A stretch of 64,000 bases of DNA from assembly GCF_037646345.1 (NCBI RefSeq), contig NZ_JBBEWR010000006.1:203971-267970 (forward strand). Reading direction: 5' to 3'. The notes under the pieces are model-generated. The model did not search any database. It was not told where the DNA came from and saw only the letters and a list, made by a program, of their open reading frames with translations. Positions 9,726-18,137 of the stretch are shown here, in pieces (the stretch's first letter is position 1; the number at the start of each line of letters is the position of its first letter). The stretch is from Ascidiimonas aurantiaca (GTDB taxonomy: Bacteria > Bacteroidota > Bacteroidia > Flavobacteriales > Flavobacteriaceae). A program made the translations under genes and the position numbers.

Positions 9726-11816
9726 ATGAGAAAGGTTATATGTCTTCTTATCTGTTTTCAGTGGCTTGGATTACAGGCTCAAACCTCAGAGACTTCGTAT
9801 TACCAATACCCGGTTTTTCCGGAATGTGAAGAAGGGCAGGAACAGGATCATAAGTCCTGTTTTGATAAAGCCTTTCGTAACCGGATACGACAGAATTTCA
9901 AAATTCCTGCAGAACTTATCAATACCGGATACAGCGAACAGATCTCCCTGCTGTTCAGTGTTACCCAGGAGGGTGAATTTGAGCTTTTGCATGTCGATGC
10001 CGTTCAGACTTCTGTTAAGCAGGAAACAGAACGTGTCTTTTTACTATTGCCCGTTATTAAGCCTCCAGCCTACAGCGGAAGACCGGTTTCTATGCAGTTC
10101 TCCTATGTTTTTCAGGTTCCATTTTCAGAAGAAACCGCCGCAGGCCTGGATAAAAAACCCGAAAAACCCCATTTTATAAAAAAAGCTTCTAATGAACTGG
10201 AAGAACTGGAGCGCATAAAATACCAGGAAAATGAGTTTAAAAGCTCCCTTAATATACCTTTTTCACACCAGTCATATGCCGTTTTTGATGAAGCGCTTAA
10301 CCAGGTAGGAAGTAATAACCATACCGCATCAAAACCCTTTTTGTACACTGATATAACAAAATACTATGATCTGGAATCAAGAAACCAGTCGTTGTCCAAA
10401 AATAAAAAAGGCTGGTGGGGCAGGAAATGGTGGGATGAGCGTATGGTAAGAGTAGCAGGTACAGATTACTGGTTTACCATAGACCCCGTGGCCGACCTTC
10501 AACTGGGAACAGATAACAGTGATGAAGTAGATTATACGTATAATAATACACGAGGAGTATATATTCAGGGCGGATTGGGCAAAAATCTTAATTTTTCAGC
10601 TTCCATTTTTGAAAGTCAAGGGCGGTTTGCCGATTATTTTAATGATTTTGCAAGAAGTATAAGGCCCTCGGGAGGAAACCCTGCTATTATTCCGGGCAGA
10701 GGTATCGCTAAAGAATTTAATAATGACGCTTTTGATTACCCGGTAGCAGAAGGCTATATTTCATATACACCCGGTAAATTCTTTAATATTCAGTTTGGTC
10801 ACGGGCGTAATTTTATTGGTGACGGGTACCGTTCTCTTTTATTGAGTGATGTGGCTAGCCCGTATCCCTTTCTTAAAATAAACACATCATTCTGGAAAAT
10901 TAAATATACCAATATGTGGATGTCTCTTCGAGACGTGCGCCCTGAAGCAACAGAAGACGGAGCATTTCTTACCAAATACGTAGCAATGCATTATTTGAGC
11001 TGGAACGTTTCAAAGCGTCTTAACCTGGGCTTTTTTGAATCGGTTATCTGGGACACCCGTAATGACCGGGGGTTAGATGTTAATTATCTCAATCCCGTTA
11101 TTTTTTACAGGTTTATTGAGTTCTCTACCGGGTCCCGGGCCGGAAATGCCCTGGTCGGTTTAAATGCCAAGTACAAATGGAATGATCGCTTAAATTTTTA
11201 TGGGCAACTCATATTAGATGAACTTTCGGTAGATGATATTTTTGGAGGTGACCAAAGCTGGAAAAATAAATACGGGTTTCAAATGGGAGTTAAGTATTAC
11301 AACGCGTTTGCGCTTAAGGACCTCACGTTACAGTTAGAATATAACCAGGTGCGACCCTATACCTATTCACATAATACCGTAGTGTTAAACTATGCACATA
11401 ATAACCAGCCTTTGGGCCATTTATGGGGTGCAAATTTTAGTGAGTGGGTGGGGATTGCCAACTACAATTATGACCGGTGGTTTGCCACGGCAAGACTGGT
11501 GTACGGCGAACGCGGTTTTGATTTCAATACACCCGAAGATACATTTGATTATGGCGGTAACATATTTGGCAATGAAGAAAACCGCCCTTCAGATACAGGT
11601 ATCACTACAGGGCAGGGGAATCGTGTACGTACGTTTGTAGGTGATTTTCAGGGGGGATATCTTATAAATCCGGCCACCAATCTTAAAGTGTTTTTGAATC
11701 TTACATTTCGCAATTTCGACCCGGCTTTTGAAGATACAGGCGCCATCAAGGACAACACAATTTGGTTTAATATAGGATTCCGTACCGATCTTTTTAATTG
11801 GTATCATGATTTTTAA
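9726..11816 (+). CDS. remB: RemB/Wzi-like outer-membrane protein with N-terminal TonB-C-like domain
   Basis: A 696-residue exported protein. Residues 1-18 form a signal peptide (cleavage after L-Q-A). Residues about 28-133 resemble the TonB C-terminal domain of the two upstream genes, including YPVFPEC and a second Cys. From about 200 to the end the protein is an Asn/Tyr/Trp-rich outer-membrane barrel ending in an aromatic terminal strand (FNWYHDF). The barrel resembles the capsule-assembly Wzi-like family and the flavobacterial gliding protein RemB. The RemB name is from memory of the family, not from an alignment. Location near sprA fits a motility or surface-polysaccharide role. It lacks any membrane anchor that would let the TonB-like domain act as a classical transducer. 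Confidence 0.65.
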   Translation: MRKVICLLICFQWLGLQAQTSETSYYQYPVFPECEEGQEQDHKSCFDKAFRNRIRQNFKIPAELINTGYSEQISLLFSVTQEGEFELLHVDAVQTSVKQETERVFLLLPVIKPPAYSGRPVSMQFSYVFQVPFSEETAAGLDKKPEKPHFIKKASNELEELERIKYQENEFKSSLNIPFSHQSYAVFDEALNQVGSNNHTASKPFLYTDITKYYDLESRNQSLSKNKKGWWGRKWWDERMVRVAGTDYWFTIDPVADLQLGTDNSDEVDYTYNNTRGVYIQGGLGKNLNFSASIFESQGRFADYFNDFARSIRPSGGNPAIIPGRGIAKEFNNDAFDYPVAEGYISYTPGKFFNIQFGHGRNFIGDGYRSLLLSDVASPYPFLKINTSFWKIKYTNMWMSLRDVRPEATEDGAFLTKYVAMHYLSWNVSKRLNLGFFESVIWDTRNDRGLDVNYLNPVIFYRFIEFSTGSRAGNALVGLNAKYKWNDRLNFYGQLILDELSVDDIFGGDQSWKNKYGFQMGVKYYNAFALKDLTLQLEYNQVRPYTYSHNTVVLNYAHNNQPLGHLWGANFSEWVGIANYNYDRWFATARLVYGERGFDFNTPEDTFDYGGNIFGNEENRPSDTGITTGQGNRVRTFVGDFQGGYLINPATNLKVFLNLTFRNFDPAFEDTGAIKDNTIWFNIGFRTDLFNWYHDF

Positions 11817-11862
11817 ATCTGACAGAACAAAAAATCCATACGTTAAAACAAAATGAAAATCA

Positions 11863-11893
11863 TTGCATAAATATCAATTCTATCCTATCTTTG
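11863..11893 (+). promoter_or_regulatory. Bacteroidetes-type promoter for the oxidase assembly operon
   Basis: A -33 TTG at 11863-11865 and a -7 TATCTTTG at 11886-11893, 20 bp apart, lie 21 bp before the ATG of the heme O synthase gene. This is a good match to TTG-N19-TAnnTTTG. Confidence 0.65.
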
Positions 11894-11914
11894 CACACCA
11901 CTTAGAAAAAATTG

Positions 11915-12820
11915 ATGAAAACTGCATTTGGAACACTTGTAAAAACCCATTCTTTGTCATCGATCATTGAAGATTTTAAGCAGATAACCAAAGCAGGTTT
12001 GGCGATGAGTGTTGTGTTTTCATCTGTGGCCGGCTACCTGTTGGGTGCCACAAATATTGACTTCACAGTGCTGGCACTTCTGGCCGCCGGAGGATATTTT
12101 ATGGTAGGGGCCTCTAATGCCTTTAATCAGATTATAGAGAAAGATCTTGATGCGTTGATGAAACGCACCAGAAACAGGCCCATACCTTCGGGTCGTATGT
12201 CTGTAAATACCGCTTTTTTTATTGCAGTTTCATTTACCATTGCCGGGATTGCGACCCTGTATGTTGTAAATCCTAAAACGGCTATGTTCGGGGCTATATC
12301 TATTTTTTTATATACCAGTGTATATACCCCTTTAAAAACAAAAACACCTTTATCCGTTTTTGTAGGTGCTTTTCCGGGAGCTATTCCCTTTATGTTGGGC
12401 TGGGTAGCAGCTACCAATGAATTTGGTATTGAACCGGGAACCCTTTTCATGATTCAGTTCTTCTGGCAATTTCCTCACTTTTGGGCCATAGGATGGGTGC
12501 TTTATGACGATTACAAAAAAGGAGGTTTTAATATGCTTCCTACCGGTAAAAAAGACAAAGCAACCGCTTTACAGATAATCATGTACACCATCTGGATGAT
12601 CATCATTTCAGTATTTCCTGTTACCGGCTTAACAGGAAAGCTCACACTCTCTGTTCCTGGAGCAGTTATCGTTTTTTTGTTAGGAATAGGAATGTTGATT
12701 TTTGCATTTAAACTGTATCATAAAAAAGACAATAAATCTGCCAGAAACCTTATGCTAGCCAGTGTTAGCTACATAACACTTATGCAAATTGTATATGTGG
12801 CCGATAAATTTATAAGTTAA
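11915..12820 (+). CDS. ctaB: Protoheme IX farnesyltransferase (heme O synthase)
   Basis: Polytopic UbiA-family prenyltransferase that converts heme B to heme O by adding a farnesyl group, for heme-copper oxidases. The diagnostic Asp-rich motif N-x3-D-x3-D appears as NQIIEKDLDALMKRT (about 73-87), followed by R-P-I-P-S-G, and a second site Y-D-D-Y-K-K-G is near residue 205. The protein has 301 residues from ATG 11915 (an in-frame TTG precedes it by one codon). It is first in an operon of oxidase subunits and SCO, which supports a role in oxidase assembly. Confidence 0.96.
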   Translation: MKTAFGTLVKTHSLSSIIEDFKQITKAGLAMSVVFSSVAGYLLGATNIDFTVLALLAAGGYFMVGASNAFNQIIEKDLDALMKRTRNRPIPSGRMSVNTAFFIAVSFTIAGIATLYVVNPKTAMFGAISIFLYTSVYTPLKTKTPLSVFVGAFPGAIPFMLGWVAATNEFGIEPGTLFMIQFFWQFPHFWAIGWVLYDDYKKGGFNMLPTGKKDKATALQIIMYTIWMIIISVFPVTGLTGKLTLSVPGAVIVFLLGIGMLIFAFKLYHKKDNKSARNLMLASVSYITLMQIVYVADKFIS

Positions 12821-12823
12821 ATA

Positions 12824-13405
12824 GTGGAATTAATGCAGCAGTCAGCAGAAGAAAGGAATGCAAGGGCAAAAAAAATGATGCTCTGGTTTGGCATGGGCAG
12901 TATGACGATGACATTTGCCGGGCTTACCAGTGCTTATGTAGTAAGTAAATCAAGGCCAGACTGGCTTAGCGATTTTCAAATTCCGCAGGCATTTTTCATT
13001 AGTACGGCAGTAATTATCTTGAGTAGTGTCACCATGCAAATGGCAAAAAACTACATAAAAAAAGAAAATCATGGCCCGGGAGGCATCTTTTTGTTGTTTA
13101 CCTTACTTTTAGGGCTTACTTTTGTCTCCTTTCAGTTTCTGGGATATGCACAAATCGTAGAAAGCGGGTATTATTTTACAGGAGCACAGAGTAGTATTAC
13201 TACTTCCTTTCTGTATGCCATTACCGTGACACATATTTTACACGTAATTTCAGGTATTATAGTTCTGGTAGTGGTAACGATAAATCACTTTAGAAAAAAA
13301 TATGAAAACGGAAAAACTTTAGGTCTTGAATTAGGGGCTGCTTTCTGGCACTTTCTAGACTTTTTATGGGTGTATCTCATTTTGTTTTTCTATTTCTTAA
13401 GATAA
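12824..13405 (+). CDS. Cytochrome c oxidase subunit III (short paralogue)
   Basis: A five-helix subunit III of a heme-copper oxidase, 193 residues, with the family pattern S-A-Y-V-V near helix 1, T-H-I-L-H-V-I-S-G in the fourth helix, and W-H-F-L-D-F-L-W-V-Y in the last helix. It starts three bases after ctaB at GTG 12824 or ATG 12833. It is followed by a second, longer subunit III paralogue. Subunits I and II are not in this window and must be encoded elsewhere, as in other flavobacteria. Confidence 0.92.
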   Translation: MELMQQSAEERNARAKKMMLWFGMGSMTMTFAGLTSAYVVSKSRPDWLSDFQIPQAFFISTAVIILSSVTMQMAKNYIKKENHGPGGIFLLFTLLLGLTFVSFQFLGYAQIVESGYYFTGAQSSITTSFLYAITVTHILHVISGIIVLVVVTINHFRKKYENGKTLGLELGAAFWHFLDFLWVYLILFFYFLR

Positions 13406-13451
13406 GTAAAAAAGCGTAAATTTGACAAACTTTTAAAACAGACTACTTTTT

Positions 13452-14429
13452 ATGGACGCTACTGTGACGAATACAGAAGATCAAGGTAAAGTTTGGGGAG
13501 GAGGGAACAGACCTCTTAATGCCAGTTATGGCAAAATGATGATGTGGTTCTTTATCGTTTCCGATGCCTTGACATTTACCGGTTTTTTGGTTTCTTACGG
13601 ATTTTCAAGATTTAAATTCATAGATTCCTGGCCTATAGCCGATGAGGTGTTTACACACTTTCCTTTCTTACATGGAAAGCCTTACCCTATGCTTTATGTG
13701 GCCTTAATGACCTTTATCCTTATCATGTCTTCCGTTACCATGGTACTGGCAGTAGATGCCGGACATAAAATGCAGAAGAACAAAGTAGTCTGGTACATGT
13801 TCCTCACCATTATAGGTGGATTGATGTTTGTAGGCTCTCAGGCATGGGAGTGGGCCACCTTTATTAAAGGTGATTACGGAGCTGTTGAGACCAAAGGCGG
13901 TAGAATTCTACAGTTTGTAAATGCAGAAACAGGAAAACAGATAGCCCTTTCCGATTTTGTAACCTCAAGTTCCCAAAGAGAACAATTACAGAGAAATGAT
14001 GGTGTTTGGTTTGGACAGGAATCCTCACTTTCAACATATACAGTGACAGATGTAGTAAATGCTTTTAAAGCAGATAACGGCATACTGGTACGTACCCAGA
14101 AACTGGATGAAAACGGACACAAAACCATTTTATCACGCGAAGAATCTCTTAAGCAAATGCAAAATGCAGTAATCGTCGTAGAAGGTGCCAACTTGATACG
14201 AAATGAATACGGGAACAGGCTTTTTGCAGATTTCTTTTTCTTTATTACCGGTTTTCACGGCTTCCACGTTTTTTCAGGAGTAGTAATTAACGTTATTATT
14301 TTCTTCAACGTATTACTGGGTACTTACGAGCGCAGAGGACATTATGAAATGGTAGAAAAAGTTGGGTTGTACTGGCACTTTGTAGACCTTGTTTGGGTAT
14401 TTGTATTTACATTCTTCTATCTGGTTTAA
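13452..14429 (+). CDS. Cytochrome c oxidase subunit III (long paralogue with insertion)
   Basis: A second subunit III, 325 residues. Helices typical of the family occupy about residues 25-140 and 250-325, ending in Y-W-H-F-V-D-L-V-W-V-F. Between them lies a soluble insertion of roughly 100 residues (about 143-245: polar, many Glu/Lys/Gln, no hydrophobic run) absent from the neighbouring paralogue. The insertion separates W-E-W-A-T-F from G-F-H-G-F-H-V, so it falls in a loop between membrane helices. A TAAATTTG -7-like element lies at 13417-13424, 28 bp before the ATG. Confidence 0.92.
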   Translation: MDATVTNTEDQGKVWGGGNRPLNASYGKMMMWFFIVSDALTFTGFLVSYGFSRFKFIDSWPIADEVFTHFPFLHGKPYPMLYVALMTFILIMSSVTMVLAVDAGHKMQKNKVVWYMFLTIIGGLMFVGSQAWEWATFIKGDYGAVETKGGRILQFVNAETGKQIALSDFVTSSSQREQLQRNDGVWFGQESSLSTYTVTDVVNAFKADNGILVRTQKLDENGHKTILSREESLKQMQNAVIVVEGANLIRNEYGNRLFADFFFFITGFHGFHVFSGVVINVIIFFNVLLGTYERRGHYEMVEKVGLYWHFVDLVWVFVFTFFYLV

Positions 14430-14441
14430 AATAAAATTCAA

Positions 14442-14825
14442 ATGGCACACGATACACATAAATTAGCAATATTCAGAGGATACTTGAAGTTTAAGTCTAA
14501 TGAACAAAAAATATGGGGGGTACTTATATTACTTTCCATTGTTACTGCAGTAGAAGTAATACTTGGTATATATAAGCCTGAGGTGTTTATGGGAAAAGTA
14601 CTTGGTATGAAAATACTTAACTGGATATTCATTATCCTGACCATTGTAAAGGCTTATTATATTGCCTGGGATTTTATGCACTTAAGAGATGAAAAGCCAA
14701 CTTTCACCTGGACTATAGTTTTACCTTTGTTGATCCTTATTCCTTACCTGGCATTTATTTTACTGGTAGAAGGAAGTTATATTCACGATACCATGATGGA
14801 AGGATTTGTAAGCTGGAATTTTTAA
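14442..14825 (+). CDS. Cytochrome c oxidase subunit IV (CyoD/CtaF-like)
   Basis: A 127-residue protein with three membrane helices (about 25-45, 60-80 and 90-112), including the W-D-F-M-H-L-R-D-E segment typical of prokaryotic subunit IV. It lies 12 bp after the long subunit III and is followed by a strong terminator, closing the oxidase-subunit part of the operon. Confidence 0.9.
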   Translation: MAHDTHKLAIFRGYLKFKSNEQKIWGVLILLSIVTAVEVILGIYKPEVFMGKVLGMKILNWIFIILTIVKAYYIAWDFMHLRDEKPTFTWTIVLPLLILIPYLAFILLVEGSYIHDTMMEGFVSWNF

Positions 14826-14843
14826 TAGTTTAACAGCATATTA

Positions 14844-14868
14844 AAAGACGGGTTTCCCGTCTTTTTTT
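14844..14868 (+). terminator. Rho-independent terminator
   Basis: Nine-bp stem (14844-14852 with 14856-14864), TTT loop and T-run to 14868, placed between the subunit IV gene and the SCO-like genes. Confidence 0.85.
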
Positions 14869-14896
14869 ATTTTTGCATGTATGTTTAAAAAGTAAA

Positions 14897-15538
14897 ATGA
14901 AGAAGTTTTTTGTATTAGGTCTGCTTTTTATACTTCCTATTGTAGCATATCTTTTTTTTGCATCAGGAGTAAATAATTTTGTAAGGTTACCAGTGCTTAC
15001 TTCCAAAATAGGCACTTTAACAGAGATGTCCTCTTTAACAGGAGATAAAATCAACCTTCAGAACAAAATTACTATTCTCGGGTTTTTAGGGAATGATATT
15101 GCTCACAAGAAAGGGAATGCATTTAATCTCAATCAAAAAATATACAAGCGCTTCTATGAATTCAATGATTTTCAGTTTGTGATGATCGTACCAGATTCAG
15201 AAGAAAACAAGAAAAATATTGAGGAGCTTACAGCAGAACTTGGAGAGCTTGCCGATATAAAAAAATGGAATTTTGCACTGGGTAGTGAAACCACAATACG
15301 AGAATTTTTTAATTCGCTGCAAACAGACGGGCAACTGGATAGTGACCTGGGAACCGATCTGGTTTATATTATAGATAAAGATCGCAGTCTTCGAGGACGA
15401 AAAGACAATGAGGTGTTATATGGTTTTGATGCTACCTCTGTTGCAGAAATTAATAATAAAATGGTAGATGATGTTAAGGTAATACTGGCAGAGTATAGAT
15501 TAGCCTTAAAAAAGAATAATGCATACAGGGAAAAGTAA
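14897..15538 (+). CDS. SCO-like thioredoxin-fold protein without cysteines
   Basis: A 213-residue protein from ATG 14897, with one N-terminal membrane helix (about 3-24) and a periplasmic domain. The domain order resembles the neighbouring SCO protein: a strand I-T-I-L-G-F-L where SCO has its CxxxC strand, then a long helix, and later L-V-Y-I-I-D-K-D-R-S-L-R-G like the SCO return strand. No cysteine is present in the domain, so copper binding or disulfide chemistry as in SCO is excluded. Fixed position before sco and DUF420 suggests a structural assembly role. Function not established. Confidence 0.7.
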   Translation: MKKFFVLGLLFILPIVAYLFFASGVNNFVRLPVLTSKIGTLTEMSSLTGDKINLQNKITILGFLGNDIAHKKGNAFNLNQKIYKRFYEFNDFQFVMIVPDSEENKKNIEELTAELGELADIKKWNFALGSETTIREFFNSLQTDGQLDSDLGTDLVYIIDKDRSLRGRKDNEVLYGFDATSVAEINNKMVDDVKVILAEYRLALKKNNAYREK

Positions 15539-15539
15539 A

Positions 15540-16166
15540 ATGAAAAACTACTCGTATATTGGAATATCCTTTATTATACTTGTTTTTGGTATTTGGGCAA
15601 TACCCAAAATCGTCGATAAATTCAAACAGCCAGAACTAGCCGTTATCGGTGAAGTACCAGCTTTTCAGTTTTTAAATCAGGATAGCAAGACCATTACCAA
15701 TAAAGACTATGAGGACAAGGTGTATGTAGTAGAGTTTTTCTTTACTACATGTCCTACTATTTGTCCTATTATGAACAAGAATATGGTAGTTTTGCAGGAT
15801 GAGTTCTATGGAAATCCGTCATTTGGAATTGCCTCTTTTACTATAAACCCTGCCTATGATACACCAGAAGTATTAAAGACCTATGCCGAAAGCTATAAAA
15901 TCAGCAATCCTTCATGGCACCTTCTTACTGGTGACGCAAATCGTATTTATGAACTCGCTAATAAAGGATTTAATTTATACGCGGGTGAGAATCCCGATGT
16001 TGAGGGAGGGTTTGAGCATTCAGGTTTTTTTGCCCTCATCGATAAAAAAGGTCGTATAAGAAGCAGGGTAGATGAGCATGGAAACCCCATTATTTATTAT
16101 GATGGAACTCTGGATAAGGGAATTGATATGCTTAAAAAGGATATTGCCATTTTGCTAAGCGAATAA
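15540..16166 (+). CDS. SCO family copper-delivery protein
   Basis: SCO1/SenC proteins deliver copper to, or reduce, the CuA site of oxidase subunit II in the periplasm. This 208-residue protein has an N-terminal anchor (about 5-22), the metal-binding C71-P-T-I-C75 motif, and the distal ligand His at H160 in F-E-H-S-G-F-F. ATG 15540 is preferred over the in-frame ATG 15519, which would overlap the previous gene; both genes then share an identical AAAAGT-rich leader. It is part of the oxidase assembly operon. Confidence 0.93.
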   Translation: MKNYSYIGISFIILVFGIWAIPKIVDKFKQPELAVIGEVPAFQFLNQDSKTITNKDYEDKVYVVEFFFTTCPTICPIMNKNMVVLQDEFYGNPSFGIASFTINPAYDTPEVLKTYAESYKISNPSWHLLTGDANRIYELANKGFNLYAGENPDVEGGFEHSGFFALIDKKGRIRSRVDEHGNPIIYYDGTLDKGIDMLKKDIAILLSE

Positions 16167-16168
16167 TT

Positions 16169-16720
16169 ATGACAACAAACACGGCTTCAAACGTAGAAAA
16201 GAAATATAAGAAATGGATAGTAATACTTTCCATAGCGATCCCATTGGCCGTAGCGGCCCTTTTTGGCATTAAACTTAAAGATTACGGTATTGATGTAGAG
16301 CCATTGTCTTTCCTGCCACCAGTTTATGCCAGCATCAATGCATTGACCGCAGTTATACTGGTAGCCGCCGTAATAGCCATAAAGAAGGGAAATCAGAAAC
16401 TGCATGAGAACCTTATGAAAGTTTGTATTGCACTATCTGTGTCTTTTTTAGTGATGTATGTAGCTTATCACATGACCTCAGACTCTACGCCCTATGGAGG
16501 AGAAGGTATTTTAAGGTATGTATATTTCTTTATTCTTATAAGTCATATTATATTGTCCATAGCGATCATTCCACTGGTGTTAATTACCTATGTACGGGCA
16601 TTAGCCAAACGATTTGACCGACATAAAAAGATAGCCAAAGTAACTTTTCCTATCTGGTTGTACGTGGCAGTGACCGGAGTTATTGTTTATATTATGATCT
16701 CACCTTACTATGTGCATTAG
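16169..16720 (+). CDS. DUF420 membrane protein
   Basis: A 183-residue polytopic protein of the DUF420 family, which accompanies SCO and oxidase genes in many bacteria and is thought to help oxidase assembly. Five hydrophobic segments are visible (about 16-36, 48-68, 80-100, 118-140 and 157-178), with family features A-Y-H-M-T near 98 and L-I-S-H-I-I-L-S near 127. It begins two bases after sco and overlaps the next gene by 11 bp. Confidence 0.88.
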   Translation: MTTNTASNVEKKYKKWIVILSIAIPLAVAALFGIKLKDYGIDVEPLSFLPPVYASINALTAVILVAAVIAIKKGNQKLHENLMKVCIALSVSFLVMYVAYHMTSDSTPYGGEGILRYVYFFILISHIILSIAIIPLVLITYVRALAKRFDRHKKIAKVTFPIWLYVAVTGVIVYIMISPYYVH

Positions 16721-16979
16721 AAACCTGTTCAATAACGTATCCTCAAGAATACCTTCTTATGTAAAAAAAGCAGGTGTTCTGTTATTAGTATTATATGTTT
16801 TTCCTGAAATAGTCGAAGCACAATGTGCTATGTGCAGAGCAGTACTGGAGAGTGGCGAGGATCAGGAAGTGGCAGAAGGTATTAACAAGGGTATTATTTA
16901 CTTAATGGCCATTCCTTATCTCGTAGTAGCTACTATTGGTTATTTTGTTTTTAAAACCATGCGCTCTAAAAGATCGTAG
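16710..16979 (+). CDS. Small CxxC membrane protein of the oxidase operon
   Basis: An 89-residue protein with a hydrophobic signal-like segment (about 20-37), a short exported portion with C-A-M-C followed by R-A-V-L-E-S-G (about 39-49), and a C-terminal membrane helix (about 62-83) with a basic tail. It overlaps the DUF420 gene by 11 bp, so it is translated in coupling with it. The CxxC could bind a metal or act in thiol redox near the oxidase. No function is known to me. Confidence 0.75.
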   Translation: MCIRNLFNNVSSRIPSYVKKAGVLLLVLYVFPEIVEAQCAMCRAVLESGEDQEVAEGINKGIIYLMAIPYLVVATIGYFVFKTMRSKRS

Positions 16980-16990
16980 TCTTTTCATCC

Positions 16991-17012
16991 ACAATTTTCT
17001 TCCTAAAATTGT
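16991..17012 (+). terminator. AT-rich hairpin after the oxidase operon
   Basis: Perfect 8-bp arms (16991-16998 and 17005-17012) around a 6-base loop, 12 bp after the last stop. There is no T-run, so it may be a 3' stabilising hairpin rather than an intrinsic terminator. Confidence 0.35.
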
Positions 17013-17098
17013 AACATATCTCATTTTTGATAATCTATTAAAACAGTATTTGTTTTTGAAAAACTAAAGAATGCTTGACAGCTTTTAAAAGCGTGAGT

Positions 17099-17302
17099 AT
17101 GTTTGATCTGGAGAGATGGGGTGAAGTATTCAATACGATCCGTAAAAATAAGTTGCGCACTTTTCTTATGGGCATTTCCGTAGCTTCCGGTATTTTTATT
17201 TTATTGATTCTTCTGGGGTTTGGTAAGGGAATGCAAAACGGTATAACACAGGAAATAAGAAAATTTACAATTAAAAAAATCCCTGTTTTAACATTTTCTT
17301 AG
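17099..17302 (+). pseudogene. Truncated MacB-type ABC permease (N-terminal remnant)
   Basis: The frame from ATG 17099 encodes 67 residues. The first ~57 match the start of the two intact permeases downstream: R-W-G-E-V-F-N-T-I-R-K-N-K-L-R-T-F-L, first membrane helix, then G-F-G-K-G-M-Q-N-G. The match stops near base 17265, after which the sequence is AT-rich and ends at TAG. The periplasmic domain and the three later helices are missing, so this cannot be a working permease. It sits directly upstream of an intact ATPase/permease operon, which suggests it is what remains of an extra permease gene after deletion. Confidence 0.75.
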
Positions 17303-17435
17303 CGTTTTGTTTGTAACAAATTTTCCTTTTTGCAGTCTTATTGACAATTGAGTTTGTTAAGTTTAAGCAATTATTATATTTCGAAAAGTGTGAAGCGTTT
17401 CTAGACGCTTTACTATTGTAGTAAAAAAACCAACC

Positions 17436-18137
17436 ATGATAGAAATTAAGAATTTGCATAAGTCTTACCGTATGGGAAGCAATTCCCTGCATGTTTTAAA
17501 AGGAATAGATTTTTCGGTTAAAGAGGGAGAGCTGGTAGCGATAATGGGGTCTTCCGGATCGGGTAAATCTACACTTCTTAACATTCTTGGGATGTTGGAC
17601 GAAGCCGATTCTGGCGAATATACACTGGACAATGTACCCATTAAGAACCTTACTGAAACGAAAGCGGCACAGTACAGAAATAAGTTTTTGGGTTTTATTT
17701 TTCAGTCTTTTAATCTCATAAACTACAAATCGGCATGGGAGAACGTAGCTCTCCCGTTGTATTACCAGCGCGTAGGCCGTAAAGAACGCCAACGTAAAGC
17801 CATAGACTATCTGGAGCGCGTGGGTCTAAAAGAATGGGCAGACCATTTACCCAGTGAATTGTCCGGAGGTCAAAAACAAAGGGTGGCTATAGCCAGAGCC
17901 ATGGCAGCCGAACCTAAAGTGTTACTGGCAGATGAGCCTACCGGAGCCCTTGATAGTAAAACTTCATATGAAGTAATGTCACTTATTCAGGAAATAAACG
18001 ACCAGGGTAATACTATCCTGGTGGTAACACACGAGCACGATATTGCCAAAATGTGCAAACGTATTGTGCACCTTAAAGACGGGGTGATTGAAAAAGATGA
18101 AAAAGTAGAACAAGTAAGAGCTTCGCAATATGTTTAG
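17436..18137 (+). CDS. ABC transporter ATPase, MacB/LolD type
   Basis: ATP-binding subunit of a MacB-like mechanotransmission transporter. All motifs are intact: Walker A G-S-S-G-S-G-K-S-T (38-46), Q-loop F-Q-S-F-N-L, signature L-S-G-G-Q-K-Q, Walker B V-L-L-A-D-E-P-T-G, D-loop A-L-D-S-K and the switch His in V-T-H-E-H. It has 233 residues and overlaps the next permease by 8 bp. The operon continues with two permeases, an adaptor and TolC, so the likely role is export of a periplasmic substrate through a tripartite pump. The substrate is not deducible. Confidence 0.93.
   Translation: MIEIKNLHKSYRMGSNSLHVLKGIDFSVKEGELVAIMGSSGSGKSTLLNILGMLDEADSGEYTLDNVPIKNLTETKAAQYRNKFLGFIFQSFNLINYKSAWENVALPLYYQRVGRKERQRKAIDYLERVGLKEWADHLPSELSGGQKQRVAIARAMAAEPKVLLADEPTGALDSKTSYEVMSLIQEINDQGNTILVVTHEHDIAKMCKRIVHLKDGVIEKDEKVEQVRASQYV

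Noticed and set aside
17354..17410. Promoter and operator for the first ABC ATPase (TTG 17354, TATATTTC 17375, AAGCGT dyad 17393-17410)
   Set aside because: The -7 box deviates at the last, most conserved base and the dyad is only 6 bp; too weak to list as a feature.
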